Assembly (NCBI RefSeq): GCF_001293395.1
Contig: NW_015438358.1
Coordinates: 253,095 to 317,094 of the forward strand
DNA: 64,000 bases
Reading direction: 5' to 3'
From: Leptomonas pyrrhocoris
Lineage: Eukaryota; Euglenozoa; Kinetoplastea; Trypanosomatida; Trypanosomatidae
Below, in pieces: positions 22,323-31,455 of this stretch (the first letter of the stretch is position 1; every line of letters starts with the position of its first letter). Below the pieces are notes generated by a model, which was given only the letters and a program-made list of their open reading frames with translations, was not told the origin of the DNA and made no database searches. The position numbers were made by a program, and so were the translations under genes.

Positions 22323-24065
22323 ATGGACTCCGAGTCGCTAGATCGGGCCTGGGACCCGGCCGCACCGGGTGCAGGTGCGTTACGCTCTACCGCCATTGCC
22401 CAACTGTACTTTCGCATGACGAGTCACCACCCCCTGACGATTCTCATAGTCGATGCAATGTGTCTCACGTTCGGCGCGGATGGGGCCACGGTGCAGGAGC
22501 TCGTCGACTACCTCGGCATCACCGAGGATCGCATCCGCTTTGGGCTAGAAAGCATTCCTTCCGAAATGCGTTGCACTTCCCAGCAATTGGAGTCGGAAGG
22601 CGTGACTCCAAGCGTTGTGGATGCGTCTGCTGCATACGACACTCGCACGCCGAGCAACGGCCCGGCTAGCGAGAACGACCCGCCTGGTGACCGTCGCGTG
22701 GAAAAGGAAGGGCGGTATTTCCTCAACTACAAACGTCTCCTCCCCCTCGTGTACGCACACGTCACGCGGCTGCTGCTCGCCACGTGCGTGGTGGACGTCC
22801 CTGCGTGCAGTTACGTAGAAGCGGTGAAGGCGGCACAGCTCGCGCCGTACAGCCGCACCTCGGACAGCACGGCGCACGCCTTCTTTGCCAGTTCGCAGCC
22901 ACCGGCTCGCACAGGATCGGCAACGAACGGAGGCCAAAGACCGGCGGAAAAGCTCACTACGACAGCTGCCGCGGCAGGCCTGTTTGGGTCTTCCTTTTCC
23001 AACACAGACAGCACCGGCGAACACATCGACGTGTCGGACGCGATGAAGCGCAAAAGCGCCATTCGCGGAATGTACTGCCTGGGATGCTCGTGTTACTTCT
23101 TGGTGGAGGAGTTCAACGACACCCTGTCGCGGTGTCCGCGGTGCGGAAAGGACTCTCTGCGCCTCTGCATCCAAAGTATCCAGCGGCAACTGAACGCACG
23201 CATCGCGGCACAGCACACCGTGGTGAAGCTGCTGCCCGCCGTGAGCCAGATCTGGAAGAAAAGCGTGTCTACGCTGCTCGCGTCGACGAAACAGCCGCAG
23301 CCGCAGCAGACCGCATCCGGGGAAGGTAACGCGATGCCAACCACTGCCAGCGCCACGGCTGCGCAACAGAACCTCAACTGTGCTCTCGCCAACGACCCAT
23401 TTCTGTTCCAGCAGGCGCTAGCCTTTCTGCATTTGTACGCCGCGCGCTTCGCCTCCGTGAACGACGCGGCGAGCGTGGTGGATGTGCAGCAGATTTTGAC
23501 CGAACCCGAGTACCGGGAGCGGCTGCGGGGGAAGGCGTCGCTGGCGGATCAATTTCGCTCCCGCCACCGCCACGCCACCTCCGTCCACGTGCGACTCGTC
23601 TCTCAAAGCGACGTGGACGCGGCTCGGCGAGCGGAGAGCCACCAGAAACTGCTCAAGCGGGCGATGCTGCCGCCCTGGCTGCGACACACCTCGACCTTGG
23701 AGACGCTGGGGGGCAGCCACGTGTACACCCGCAACTCTGCAGCGATGGCGGAAGGCGAGATGGGAGATGGGAACACGGATAGCGGCGACGGGGTACGGGG
23801 AGCTGGCCCGCAGGAGCCGTGGGAATCAGAGGTGGTGCAGACGAGCGACCACACAAAGGCGCCGCCTCTACACAGCGGTGCCGTGTGGAAAACTGGCAAG
23901 ACGCAGGCGGCGGCAACGGTGGGCGACAAGCGGCGGCGTCCGGCGGAGGTTGACACAAGAGCAGACCTGCTGCGCACTGCCGACTTCATCGCGAAGCACT
24001 ACTACGAAGACGAGTACGACGAAGTGACGTTGCCGTCGTCACGCATGCGACGCCATCACCGGTGA
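22323..24065 (+). CDS. TFIIE alpha-like transcription factor
   Basis: Encodes 580 residues. Residues about 25-82 look like the TFIIE-alpha winged helix (TILIVDAMCLTFG, then VQELVDYLGITEDRIRFGLE). The pattern resumes at RYFLNYKRLLPLVYAHV (131-147), matching the segment that follows the winged helix in the family. A zinc ribbon follows with Cys252-x2-Cys255 and Cys271-x2-Cys274. The family normally recruits TFIIH and RNA polymerase II at promoters; in trypanosomatids the main such promoter is that of the spliced-leader RNA gene, so a role there is inferred. Two low-complexity insertions (about 85-130 and 155-245) separate the core segments, and the C-terminal half is mostly disordered with an acidic stretch and a basic end. 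Pol III RPC82-type winged-helix proteins are an alternative, but the zinc ribbon argues for TFIIE alpha. Confidence 0.7.
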   Translation: MDSESLDRAWDPAAPGAGALRSTAIAQLYFRMTSHHPLTILIVDAMCLTFGADGATVQELVDYLGITEDRIRFGLESIPSEMRCTSQQLESEGVTPSVVDASAAYDTRTPSNGPASENDPPGDRRVEKEGRYFLNYKRLLPLVYAHVTRLLLATCVVDVPACSYVEAVKAAQLAPYSRTSDSTAHAFFASSQPPARTGSATNGGQRPAEKLTTTAAAAGLFGSSFSNTDSTGEHIDVSDAMKRKSAIRGMYCLGCSCYFLVEEFNDTLSRCPRCGKDSLRLCIQSIQRQLNARIAAQHTVVKLLPAVSQIWKKSVSTLLASTKQPQPQQTASGEGNAMPTTASATAAQQNLNCALANDPFLFQQALAFLHLYAARFASVNDAASVVDVQQILTEPEYRERLRGKASLADQFRSRHRHATSVHVRLVSQSDVDAARRAESHQKLLKRAMLPPWLRHTSTLETLGGSHVYTRNSAAMAEGEMGDGNTDSGDGVRGAGPQEPWESEVVQTSDHTKAPPLHSGAVWKTGKTQAAATVGDKRRRPAEVDTRADLLRTADFIAKHYYEDEYDEVTLPSSRMRRHHR

Positions 24066-24820
24066 AAGCAAGCTGGTTCGTGTGTTGTCGCAGAGGAGCA
24101 CGGTGCGTAGTCACTTTTTGTTTCTCTCGTATCTCTTGATTGTTCAGAAGAGAGTCATTTTCTCCTTCTGCGTGTGCTTATGTGGCTCTTAAAAAGAGAA
24201 AACTGCTGCTGCCTGTCGTGTTCATGTCAAGCTGTGCGTGGGCTGCGCGAATAGAGACAAGGGAGACAACTGACTTAAAAGTCAATAACTTGAGCTACGT
24301 TGTGTAAAACAGCAAACCTGTATCTGCGCACTGCACTAGGGCATCCAGATCCATTTACTCCGTCTTCTTCACGCGCCACAAACAGTCTACTTTTGGCTGC
24401 GGAAAGAGCCACCTTGTAGGTTATTAATTCTTCTTCTTCGCAGAGAATGGCATCGAACGCAGTCAGCTGCGCAGCATTCAACTTCATGGTGACGAAGAAA
24501 TGAAAAGAGAAGAAAAGGCGTGGACTTCTGTTGCTGATGTGGAGAAGCGTCCTGCTTTAATTCTGTGCGCGATCTCATCGTTTCTCTTCTGCGTGCTCTC
24601 TGCATTTACCATCACCCACGATTCTCTTTTGCGCGGTTCTGTCTACACTCATAACAGGGGAGAAAAGAAGATCACGCAAGAGCACCCCTCAACAGTGGGG
24701 CAGCATAACTTATCGTTGCATCGCACACCACGAAGCTCAACGCAGCCGTCGCTCTGGCTCTTCCATTGTCTTCCTTTTAGAAATAAACATCAAAGAAAAA
24801 TATAATATCCAGCGCTCTCA
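24066..24820. other. 0.75 kb spacer
   Basis: AT-rich spacer with no gene that I can see. Candidate acceptors for the next gene are described separately. Confidence 0.7.
24570..24780 (+). promoter_or_regulatory. Candidate trans-splice acceptors for the RasGAP-like gene
   Basis: A pyrimidine-rich stretch ends CATAACAG (AG 24656-24657). A second, closer one ends TTCCTTTTAG (AG 24779-24780), which would leave about 40 nt of 5' UTR. Confidence 0.45.
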
Positions 24821-27800
24821 ATGCAGTGTGCGAAAGATGCGCCGATCTTCACCGTGCAGTCCGTCGTTCAGGGATTGGCGTCGGACAGCGCCCTCCTCCT
24901 CAGCCTTGTCACCACCGTCGAGCGGACGGCGACGCCGCAGCAGAAGACCACCTTTGCGCGTCACTTTGTCTCGTTGCTGCTGCTGTGTCGTGACGAGAGC
25001 GTCTTCGCCGGCAGCGAGCTCCTCGGCGAGTTGTTCTTGCTAGACCTGGATCAGGCGATGTGGCGCCAGCGCGACGCCGCCGCGTTTCTCCGTCGCCCGG
25101 CCACGATCGTGAGCTGCCTGTTGGAGCAACTGTCACGTGAGACCTTCACCTCTCCAGAGGGGAATCTGCTGCCGCATCTTGTGGCCGCGACGCGGGTGCT
25201 GAGCGCCGGCGACGACACCTCCGCCTCGAGCATCGCAACACCGATGGGGGCGTCAACCGGGCAGTGGAGTCACCACTCCGAGGACGGCCCCCTCGCCTCG
25301 CCGGCGCAGCCGGATGGGATCAGCGTGTACGACCGCTTTAGCACGAGTGAGCTCGCCGGGCTGTCCACGGCAGAGCAGCAGTTCTTCGGCGACCTGGGTC
25401 GCTCCCCGCACCTCATGCATTCCGTTTCGAGCAGCGTCGGCGCCACCGGGATGGAGGGTTCGCGGCCGCCTCTGCAGGCGAGTTTTGCCTCCTCCGGTCA
25501 GCCGCCGCAGCCGGCCCGCCGCGTCTCCTTTCTGTACGGCTCCAACGGTGGCGGCGCGGAGGCGGCCACGACGGCGGCGGCAGCAGCAGGCCCCTCGAGC
25601 TCCGGCTGGCGGGACAGCTTCCGCTACACGGAGGCGTCGAACGAGAACGGCAGCCGCCCGGCGACGCGCACCGCCTTCACCGGGGTGCAAGTCCGAGAGG
25701 CGGTCGACTTCTTCTCCGAGGCGGCCGCGATGGCAGACCCCAAGAACGTGCCGAACGCCGAGTCAGCCCTCAACGTGGTCGACGTGCGCGCGGAGGCGGT
25801 GCTGACCCTCGCCTTCCAAATCCAAGACGTGGTGGCGAAGCACATCTCGGACTGTCCCCTCGTCTTGCGACGCGCCTTTTGGCTGTGGCTGCGTGCTGCT
25901 TCTGGCCGCAGCGGTCCGCCCGAGTCGGCGGAGATTTCGCCGGCGCCGCCCGCCACGACGGCCGCAGATGCTGTGCATAGACTGGCCCCCAACCCCACGT
26001 CCTCCACCACCACGTCCGCCCCATCCCTGTCTCCGTCGCCGTCGCTTTCGTTTGAGTTTGTCGGCATGGCAACCATGGTGATGTTGCACATGCTGACGCC
26101 GCTGCTGCTGTCCATCCCGTCCTTTGTGCTGCCCGTAGAGGAGGACGAGAACAGCGAGGCCTACGTGACAACCACTACGCGGTTTCGCTTCATGGCAACG
26201 CTGCTGCAGAAGGCGGCGTACGGCGTATTCTTTGACGAGAAATATGATGCTGGATTGACACCGCTAAACCGTGGCATGCGCGAGCTGCACCGGCGGTGGG
26301 TGTCGTGCTTCAGCGCCTTGGCCGATTACCGCGACGCGTCGTCGATGAATTGGTGCTGTCCGCTGCCCTCGCCGACCCGCGGCCTCGCTCTCTCCCCGTC
26401 AAGCCAGGCGGAGGAGCAGGCGGTGGTGCAGCGCTACTTCCAATTTCTGGACGGTTTCTTGGTCCCCTACCTGCAGACGACGGTGCTGCTGCGTCGGTTT
26501 ACCGAGGCGATCCACCTGCCGCAGTGGCTGCGCTGTACGTACTTTGGTGCTCGCTTTGCGCGCGGGCAAATTGGGGGCTCCTGCACCGCCTCCGCCGCCG
26601 CCCCTCCGTTGGTTGCCAACACGTCGAGCATCTCTACTGCTCTTTGGGCCGTCGCGGAGAAAGATGGAGGTGAGGAAGAGAAGCTGCTGCGCATGAGCAC
26701 AGCTGTTTCGCACGTGGTGGCGGGTCTGTCCACTGCCGCGTGCACCAACAAGACGCAGGTGGTGAGTGCGCTGATGGCGAACTTCATCTCCTTTCTCGGC
26801 ACCAACAGCGCGAAGGTGACCACGGTGGTGATTTACGAGGACCTTCTTCGCCGTTACTGGGCCCAGTTCCCACAGGCTGGCGGATTGGATGGAACGGTCG
26901 CTTCCATCGAAAGAGCCGAGGCTGCCGCGGTGCTTAACTTTTACATTTACCTTGCTGTACAGCACAATGTGGTGAGTCCGCAGTTCCAGCTGGTGTTGAT
27001 CCCGAGCGTGTCGGCTGCGCTGCGCTCGCAAGACCCGCCCCCACGCTTCAGCCACCTTGCCTTTTCTACCACAAGCACGATGCAGTGGATCTGGCACGTC
27101 CTCGAAGGCGTTCCCGTGGCGTATCGCCGGCACTGCGACCGTGTCCTGACAGCTACGGTGGCCTCCGGTAAAGGCGGGCTGGACGTGGGGCAGCAAAAGG
27201 CTTTCGCATCCACCGCAACACCGCAAATGCCGCGGCTGGAGATCTGCGGCTCGTTCTCAGAACTCATGTCGTGTCTGTTCCAGGGCCTGTCCAGCTACAT
27301 TCCGCTTAGCGCCGACGACTATCACTGGATGGTGTGCGAGCAGCAGCAGCCGCAACAGCCGCAACACCAGCTCTCTTCGTCATCTGCTGTACTTCCTACC
27401 ACGGAGGCGGCACATAAGGTGGTGCAGCTCAGCAGCGAGGACTGCTACATCGACCCAACTGTCACTACCAACAGCTGCTCTACGGCCGCCGCTGCCCAGC
27501 ACCATCGCTTAGCGATATCCGCCGCGCTGGCCAACACTACCACGTTGCACTCGCTACGCGCACGCTGGCGTCGCCCACTCGCCGTGTCGGAGAGCCTCAG
27601 CGCCAGCGGTATCCTGCCGTTGCACTCCACCCGCGGACTCTTCGAGGTGCTCTGCACCGTCACCTGTCGCCGTCTGTGGACGGACGGCACGTTGCAGCCC
27701 ATGATGGGGGTCAGCGCAATGGGCGCCCTCGTGCAACCTCTCTGCTCCGTTGCCCATCTCTACGGCGCGGCGGCCGACGTTGCGGCGACGCTGCTTGTGG

Positions 27801-28864
27801 CGGTGGACGCGACGCCGCCACCGCGCTGGCTGCGGGACCTGCACTTCAGCCACGGCAGCGTCAGTGTGCACGTCGGTGACAGGGAGGACGGCAGCGGACG
27901 GGTCTCCGGTGCGATGCCCACCACGCCCGGTGCCTCGTCGGCGACCACGCAGCGGATCGACCAGGTGCACTGGCCGCAGTGTGCGTGGTTCTACCCAACC
28001 TTCGAGGAGGACGCCGACGAAGGCGCGTCCGCTGCGACGTCCCTCTGCACCCAGTGGGAGTCGCTGATGCAGCACGTCCTCTTCTTCAGCAGCGAGTTCG
28101 ACGCGAACGTGTCGGACTACGACGCCGACTCGAACGTGGCGGAGCAGATCCTGTCCACGCGCTGGGGACTCCACGGCGGTGGCGGAGATGGTGGCAGTTC
28201 CTCGACCTCGCCGTTGGCCCCATCTGCGCAGGAGGGCGGGTCTTCTTCTGCCGGGGTAACCGCCGGGCTCTCCTCCCTGCACGCGGTGCCAAGTCTACGC
28301 CACCTTTCCATTGAGAGTCTGTGGCGGCTCTTCCTCTTCAACGTGCGGCAGACGTGTCACATTATGCGCCGCATGACACCGCGTGAGTGTCCGTTCTGCC
28401 GCATGGAGGGCGCCATCGCCGGTGTCCTCGGCGGTGGCTGCGCACTGCGCAAGTCCACCGTCGCGGTGGTGCGGCCGGTGCTGGCCGAGGACCCGGCCTC
28501 CCTCTCGGAGCGCATTTCCCAAGCCGCCGCCGACGCGCTGCGGACGTGCTTCCCGTCGGAGGTGACCATCGTCCGCCTCATCGTGTCCGTCGCGTCGTAC
28601 ATCCGCAACGTGTACGCGGTCGTGGCCCGGCTGCGCGAGAGCGGCGCGGCGGTGCCTGCGTCCATGACGCCCGCGAGCTACAAGACAGTGGCCCGCGATG
28701 GGACGGCGCAGCTCCTGTACGGCACGGCCCCGCTCACGGCGGCGCAGGGGCGTTTGGTCGATTTGTTGTGCTTTGACGGCGACTCGCTCACCCGAAAGGC
28801 GTTTCTTCCGTACTACGAAAACTGCACGTGGCACCCGTATGGGCGGCTGCTGTACGATTGTTAG
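24821..28864 (+). CDS. Large divergent RasGAP-like protein
   Basis: Encodes 1347 residues. Three segments match the RasGAP fold in order. Residues about 45-105 contain DESVFAGSELLGELF, in the place of the family's LFRGNSLATK segment. Residues 325-362 contain VLTLAFQIQDVVAKHISDCP and LVLRRAF, like the helix with the CPxxLR pattern. Residues 411-484 contain MVMLHMLTPLLLS, in the place of FLRFICPAILSP, then MATLLQKAAYG and LTPLN, like the LxKxLQxxAN...PLN end. A disordered insertion of about 190 residues separates the first two. In my alignment the arginine finger is Ala and the FLR arginine is His, so GAP activity is doubtful; IQGAP is a known non-catalytic precedent. The remaining 850 residues are mostly helical and Ser/Ala-rich, with Gln-rich stretches and one CPFC motif; I recognise no second domain. 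Confidence 0.6.
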   Translation: MQCAKDAPIFTVQSVVQGLASDSALLLSLVTTVERTATPQQKTTFARHFVSLLLLCRDESVFAGSELLGELFLLDLDQAMWRQRDAAAFLRRPATIVSCLLEQLSRETFTSPEGNLLPHLVAATRVLSAGDDTSASSIATPMGASTGQWSHHSEDGPLASPAQPDGISVYDRFSTSELAGLSTAEQQFFGDLGRSPHLMHSVSSSVGATGMEGSRPPLQASFASSGQPPQPARRVSFLYGSNGGGAEAATTAAAAAGPSSSGWRDSFRYTEASNENGSRPATRTAFTGVQVREAVDFFSEAAAMADPKNVPNAESALNVVDVRAEAVLTLAFQIQDVVAKHISDCPLVLRRAFWLWLRAASGRSGPPESAEISPAPPATTAADAVHRLAPNPTSSTTTSAPSLSPSPSLSFEFVGMATMVMLHMLTPLLLSIPSFVLPVEEDENSEAYVTTTTRFRFMATLLQKAAYGVFFDEKYDAGLTPLNRGMRELHRRWVSCFSALADYRDASSMNWCCPLPSPTRGLALSPSSQAEEQAVVQRYFQFLDGFLVPYLQTTVLLRRFTEAIHLPQWLRCTYFGARFARGQIGGSCTASAAAPPLVANTSSISTALWAVAEKDGGEEEKLLRMSTAVSHVVAGLSTAACTNKTQVVSALMANFISFLGTNSAKVTTVVIYEDLLRRYWAQFPQAGGLDGTVASIERAEAAAVLNFYIYLAVQHNVVSPQFQLVLIPSVSAALRSQDPPPRFSHLAFSTTSTMQWIWHVLEGVPVAYRRHCDRVLTATVASGKGGLDVGQQKAFASTATPQMPRLEICGSFSELMSCLFQGLSSYIPLSADDYHWMVCEQQQPQQPQHQLSSSSAVLPTTEAAHKVVQLSSEDCYIDPTVTTNSCSTAAAAQHHRLAISAALANTTTLHSLRARWRRPLAVSESLSASGILPLHSTRGLFEVLCTVTCRRLWTDGTLQPMMGVSAMGALVQPLCSVAHLYGAAADVAATLLVAVDATPPPRWLRDLHFSHGSVSVHVGDREDGSGRVSGAMPTTPGASSATTQRIDQVHWPQCAWFYPTFEEDADEGASAATSLCTQWESLMQHVLFFSSEFDANVSDYDADSNVAEQILSTRWGLHGGGGDGGSSSTSPLAPSAQEGGSSSAGVTAGLSSLHAVPSLRHLSIESLWRLFLFNVRQTCHIMRRMTPRECPFCRMEGAIAGVLGGGCALRKSTVAVVRPVLAEDPASLSERISQAAADALRTCFPSEVTIVRLIVSVASYIRNVYAVVARLRESGAAVPASMTPASYKTVARDGTAQLLYGTAPLTAAQGRLVDLLCFDGDSLTRKAFLPYYENCTWHPYGRLLYDC

Positions 28865-29955
28865 TGGCAGCTGCTCTCTTTTTATTATTATTCCTTTCTT
28901 TTTGTGGTACACTGCTTTCGTGCGCCTCTGTGTAGCGAAGTATCCATCTACTTAATATTGTTGTGCGAGGAGCCCCCCAAAAGATGGCGCTGACTGAAGG
29001 GCAGGGTGACGACAGGTGATCAATGAAATGTTTCTGCTACTGTATTGTTTTGCAGTGAATGGTGTGTGTTTGATCTCCATCTCTTCATTTCCTAAACCAA
29101 TAATTAAAAGAAAAACGGTGGGAAAGGTAGCCTCCATTAAACCAGGCAGAGATAAAATTGCTGTGTTGCATCAAGCCTCTTCACACTGGCATGAGTAAAC
29201 TGCTTTTCTTTTCGCTTTATTTTTGCTGAACTTGTATGTTGGCGACCTTTAAAAAAAAGATGGCGATGCTGTAGAATTCACTTCCACGTCTCCTCTAAAA
29301 GAGGATAGATGCGATAGTTGTTTTTGTTTTCCTTCTTACCCTTGGTGTAATTTTCAGGTGATTTTTTTATTTCTTCTGCTGCTGAAGAGTAATATAAGAA
29401 GCTCTAACTTCTGCCAGCAGGGCAACAACGCGCTGTTGTCAGGCGCTCCAAAAGATGTCACCGCCTCCCATTCAAAAGCTGGCCATCGTGCTTCGTGTTA
29501 CGTCTACTACGTGCTGCGCGAGCGAGGATGTCGGAGTTGTGGAGGTGCCGTCCTCACCCCTTGCTGTGGCCAACCTGCGTCGAGCGCTTCGAACTCCACT
29601 GCACCGTTCCTCCTTCGTGTGTATCGGAAACGTGTGTTTTTCTTCCCTCCCCCCCCCCCCGGCCCCTATCGTGCCACTGAGCTGCACTTTCGCCTGGAAA
29701 TGCGTTTCCCGCGCATCTCTTCTCTCTTTATTTTCTTATCACAACCTTCTGGTTGATCTCAACACTTTACATTACGCCTATGCACAATCAAAACTCCCCG
29801 CGATGAAAACTTCTCTTTTCAAGGAAGAAACGCAAAAGACCGTCAACGGCCGTTTTGTTTTTCACTCGTTTCTGTCTTTTACCCCAAAGAGAAAGCCGCC
29901 TCCTCCCCTGTTATTTTGTTTTAAAATATCTCTTTTCCTAGTTGACGTCGCAGCC
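28865..29955. other. 1.1 kb spacer
   Basis: AT-rich, with a C-run near 29650. The PheRS reading frame stays open upstream to 29455 with an in-frame ATG at 29803, but codon use there is spacer-like. Confidence 0.65.
29850..29941 (+). promoter_or_regulatory. Candidate trans-splice acceptors for PheRS alpha
   Basis: A T-rich tract ends TACCCCAAAG (AG 29888-29889). A second ends CTTTTCCTAG (AG 29940-29941), which would leave a 5' UTR of 14 nt before the ATG at 29956. Confidence 0.45.
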
Positions 29956-31455
29956 ATGAGCCAGGCATCCGTTGAGGCCGCCATCTTGAAGGCCCTGTCC
30001 ACCGCGGACGAGGTCCAGTCAACGCAGCTGGCGAAGCAGCTTCACACAGACCATCAAGTTGTAGTCGGTGCCGCCAAGTCGCTCGAGTCGGACAACTACA
30101 TCAAATCGGAGATGGGCCAGCAGATGGTGCTGAAGCTGTCGCACGAGGCCCACGAAATCATCGAGGCCGGCAGTCCCGAGTACCTTGTGTGGGAGTTTCT
30201 GAAGGACGGTAGGAAGAGCCAGGAGGAGGTGACGAGCAAACTAGGCAAGGAGACGACCGGCGTCGCGCTGGCGAACGGCATCAAGGCGAAAATGTTCAAG
30301 ACGTCCAAGGAGGGCGGGAAGGTCTTTTTGGAACGCGTGCCGGGCAGCGACAGCGTTGTCGACGCCGTTCGCGAAGTTCTCAAGAAGGCCGCCGCTGCTG
30401 CCGACCAGATCGATGCGAAGACGATCGAGATGCTAAAGAAGCGCAAGCTGGCGACGGTGGAGGCGTACAAGACTTTCACCTACACGAAAGGGCCCTCCTA
30501 CGCGAAGGAGCGGACGGCGAAGGCGGTTGGCGACCTGACCCGTGACATTCTCATGGACGGCTCCTGGAAGGAGCGCCAGTTCAAGGAATACAACTTCTCC
30601 GCCCAGGGCGCCGAAGTGGACGGCGGTGCGCTGCATCCACTGCTGAAGGTGCGTCAGGAGTTCCGCGAGATCCTCATGGAGCTCGGCTTCCAGGAGATGG
30701 ATACGCAGCACTGGGCGGAGGTGTCCTTCTGGAACTTCGACTCGCTCATAATCCCGCAACAGCACCCCGCTCGCGATCTGCAGGACACCTTCTTCCTGTC
30801 CAAGCCGGAGTCGGCGCAGCTGCAGGAGCTGGACTACGTGGAGCGAGTGAAGACGATGCACGAGGCGTGCTTCCGCACCCCGTGGAAGATGGAGGAGGCC
30901 ACCCGCAACGTCCTGCGCACGCATACGACCGGCTCCTCGGCCTTTGTCCTCCACAACCTGGCCAAGCACGCGACGCGCGGCGAGGACGGCAAGCTGCACT
31001 TCCGCCCTGGCCGCTACTACAGCATCGACCGCGTCTTCCGTAACGAAGAGATGGACCGCACCCACTTGTGCGAGTTCCACCAGGTCGAGGGCTTCGTGAT
31101 TGACCGCGACATATCGCTGGCGAAGATGATGCACACCTTCGACTCCTTCTTCCGCCGCATCGGTGTGTCGCAGCTGCGCTTCAAGCCCGCCTTCAATCCG
31201 TACACTGAGCCCTCCATGGAGATCTTCGGCTTCCATACCGGCCTGAACAAATGGATTGAGGTGGGCAACAGCGGCCTCTTCCGCCCTGAGCTGCTGCGTC
31301 CGATGGGCTTCGACGACGATGTTTCTGTAATGGCGTGGGGCCTCTCCTTGGAGCGCCCAACGATGATCAAGTACGGCATCAACAACATTCACGAACTCTT
31401 CGGCCACCGCGTGGATGTCCGCTTCATCAAGCGTGCGGTCATTGCGCGCTATTAA
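29956..31455 (+). CDS. Phenylalanyl-tRNA synthetase alpha subunit, cytosolic
   Basis: Encodes 499 residues from the ATG at 29956, close to the usual length of eukaryotic cytosolic PheRS alpha. The enzyme (alpha2-beta2) charges tRNA-Phe with phenylalanine using ATP; the beta subunit is not in this window. The N-terminal 160 or so residues are the Lys-rich helical winged-helix part that binds tRNA. The catalytic class II domain follows: ALHPLLKVRQEFREILMELGF opens it, motif 2 lies around residue 353 (YYSIDRVFRNEEMDRTH and EFHQVEG), and motif 3 near 461 (GLSLERPTMIKYGI). No missing core motif was seen. The open frame continues upstream, but this ATG is where GC-rich, family-like sequence begins. 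Confidence 0.95.
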   Translation: MSQASVEAAILKALSTADEVQSTQLAKQLHTDHQVVVGAAKSLESDNYIKSEMGQQMVLKLSHEAHEIIEAGSPEYLVWEFLKDGRKSQEEVTSKLGKETTGVALANGIKAKMFKTSKEGGKVFLERVPGSDSVVDAVREVLKKAAAAADQIDAKTIEMLKKRKLATVEAYKTFTYTKGPSYAKERTAKAVGDLTRDILMDGSWKERQFKEYNFSAQGAEVDGGALHPLLKVRQEFREILMELGFQEMDTQHWAEVSFWNFDSLIIPQQHPARDLQDTFFLSKPESAQLQELDYVERVKTMHEACFRTPWKMEEATRNVLRTHTTGSSAFVLHNLAKHATRGEDGKLHFRPGRYYSIDRVFRNEEMDRTHLCEFHQVEGFVIDRDISLAKMMHTFDSFFRRIGVSQLRFKPAFNPYTEPSMEIFGFHTGLNKWIEVGNSGLFRPELLRPMGFDDDVSVMAWGLSLERPTMIKYGINNIHELFGHRVDVRFIKRAVIARY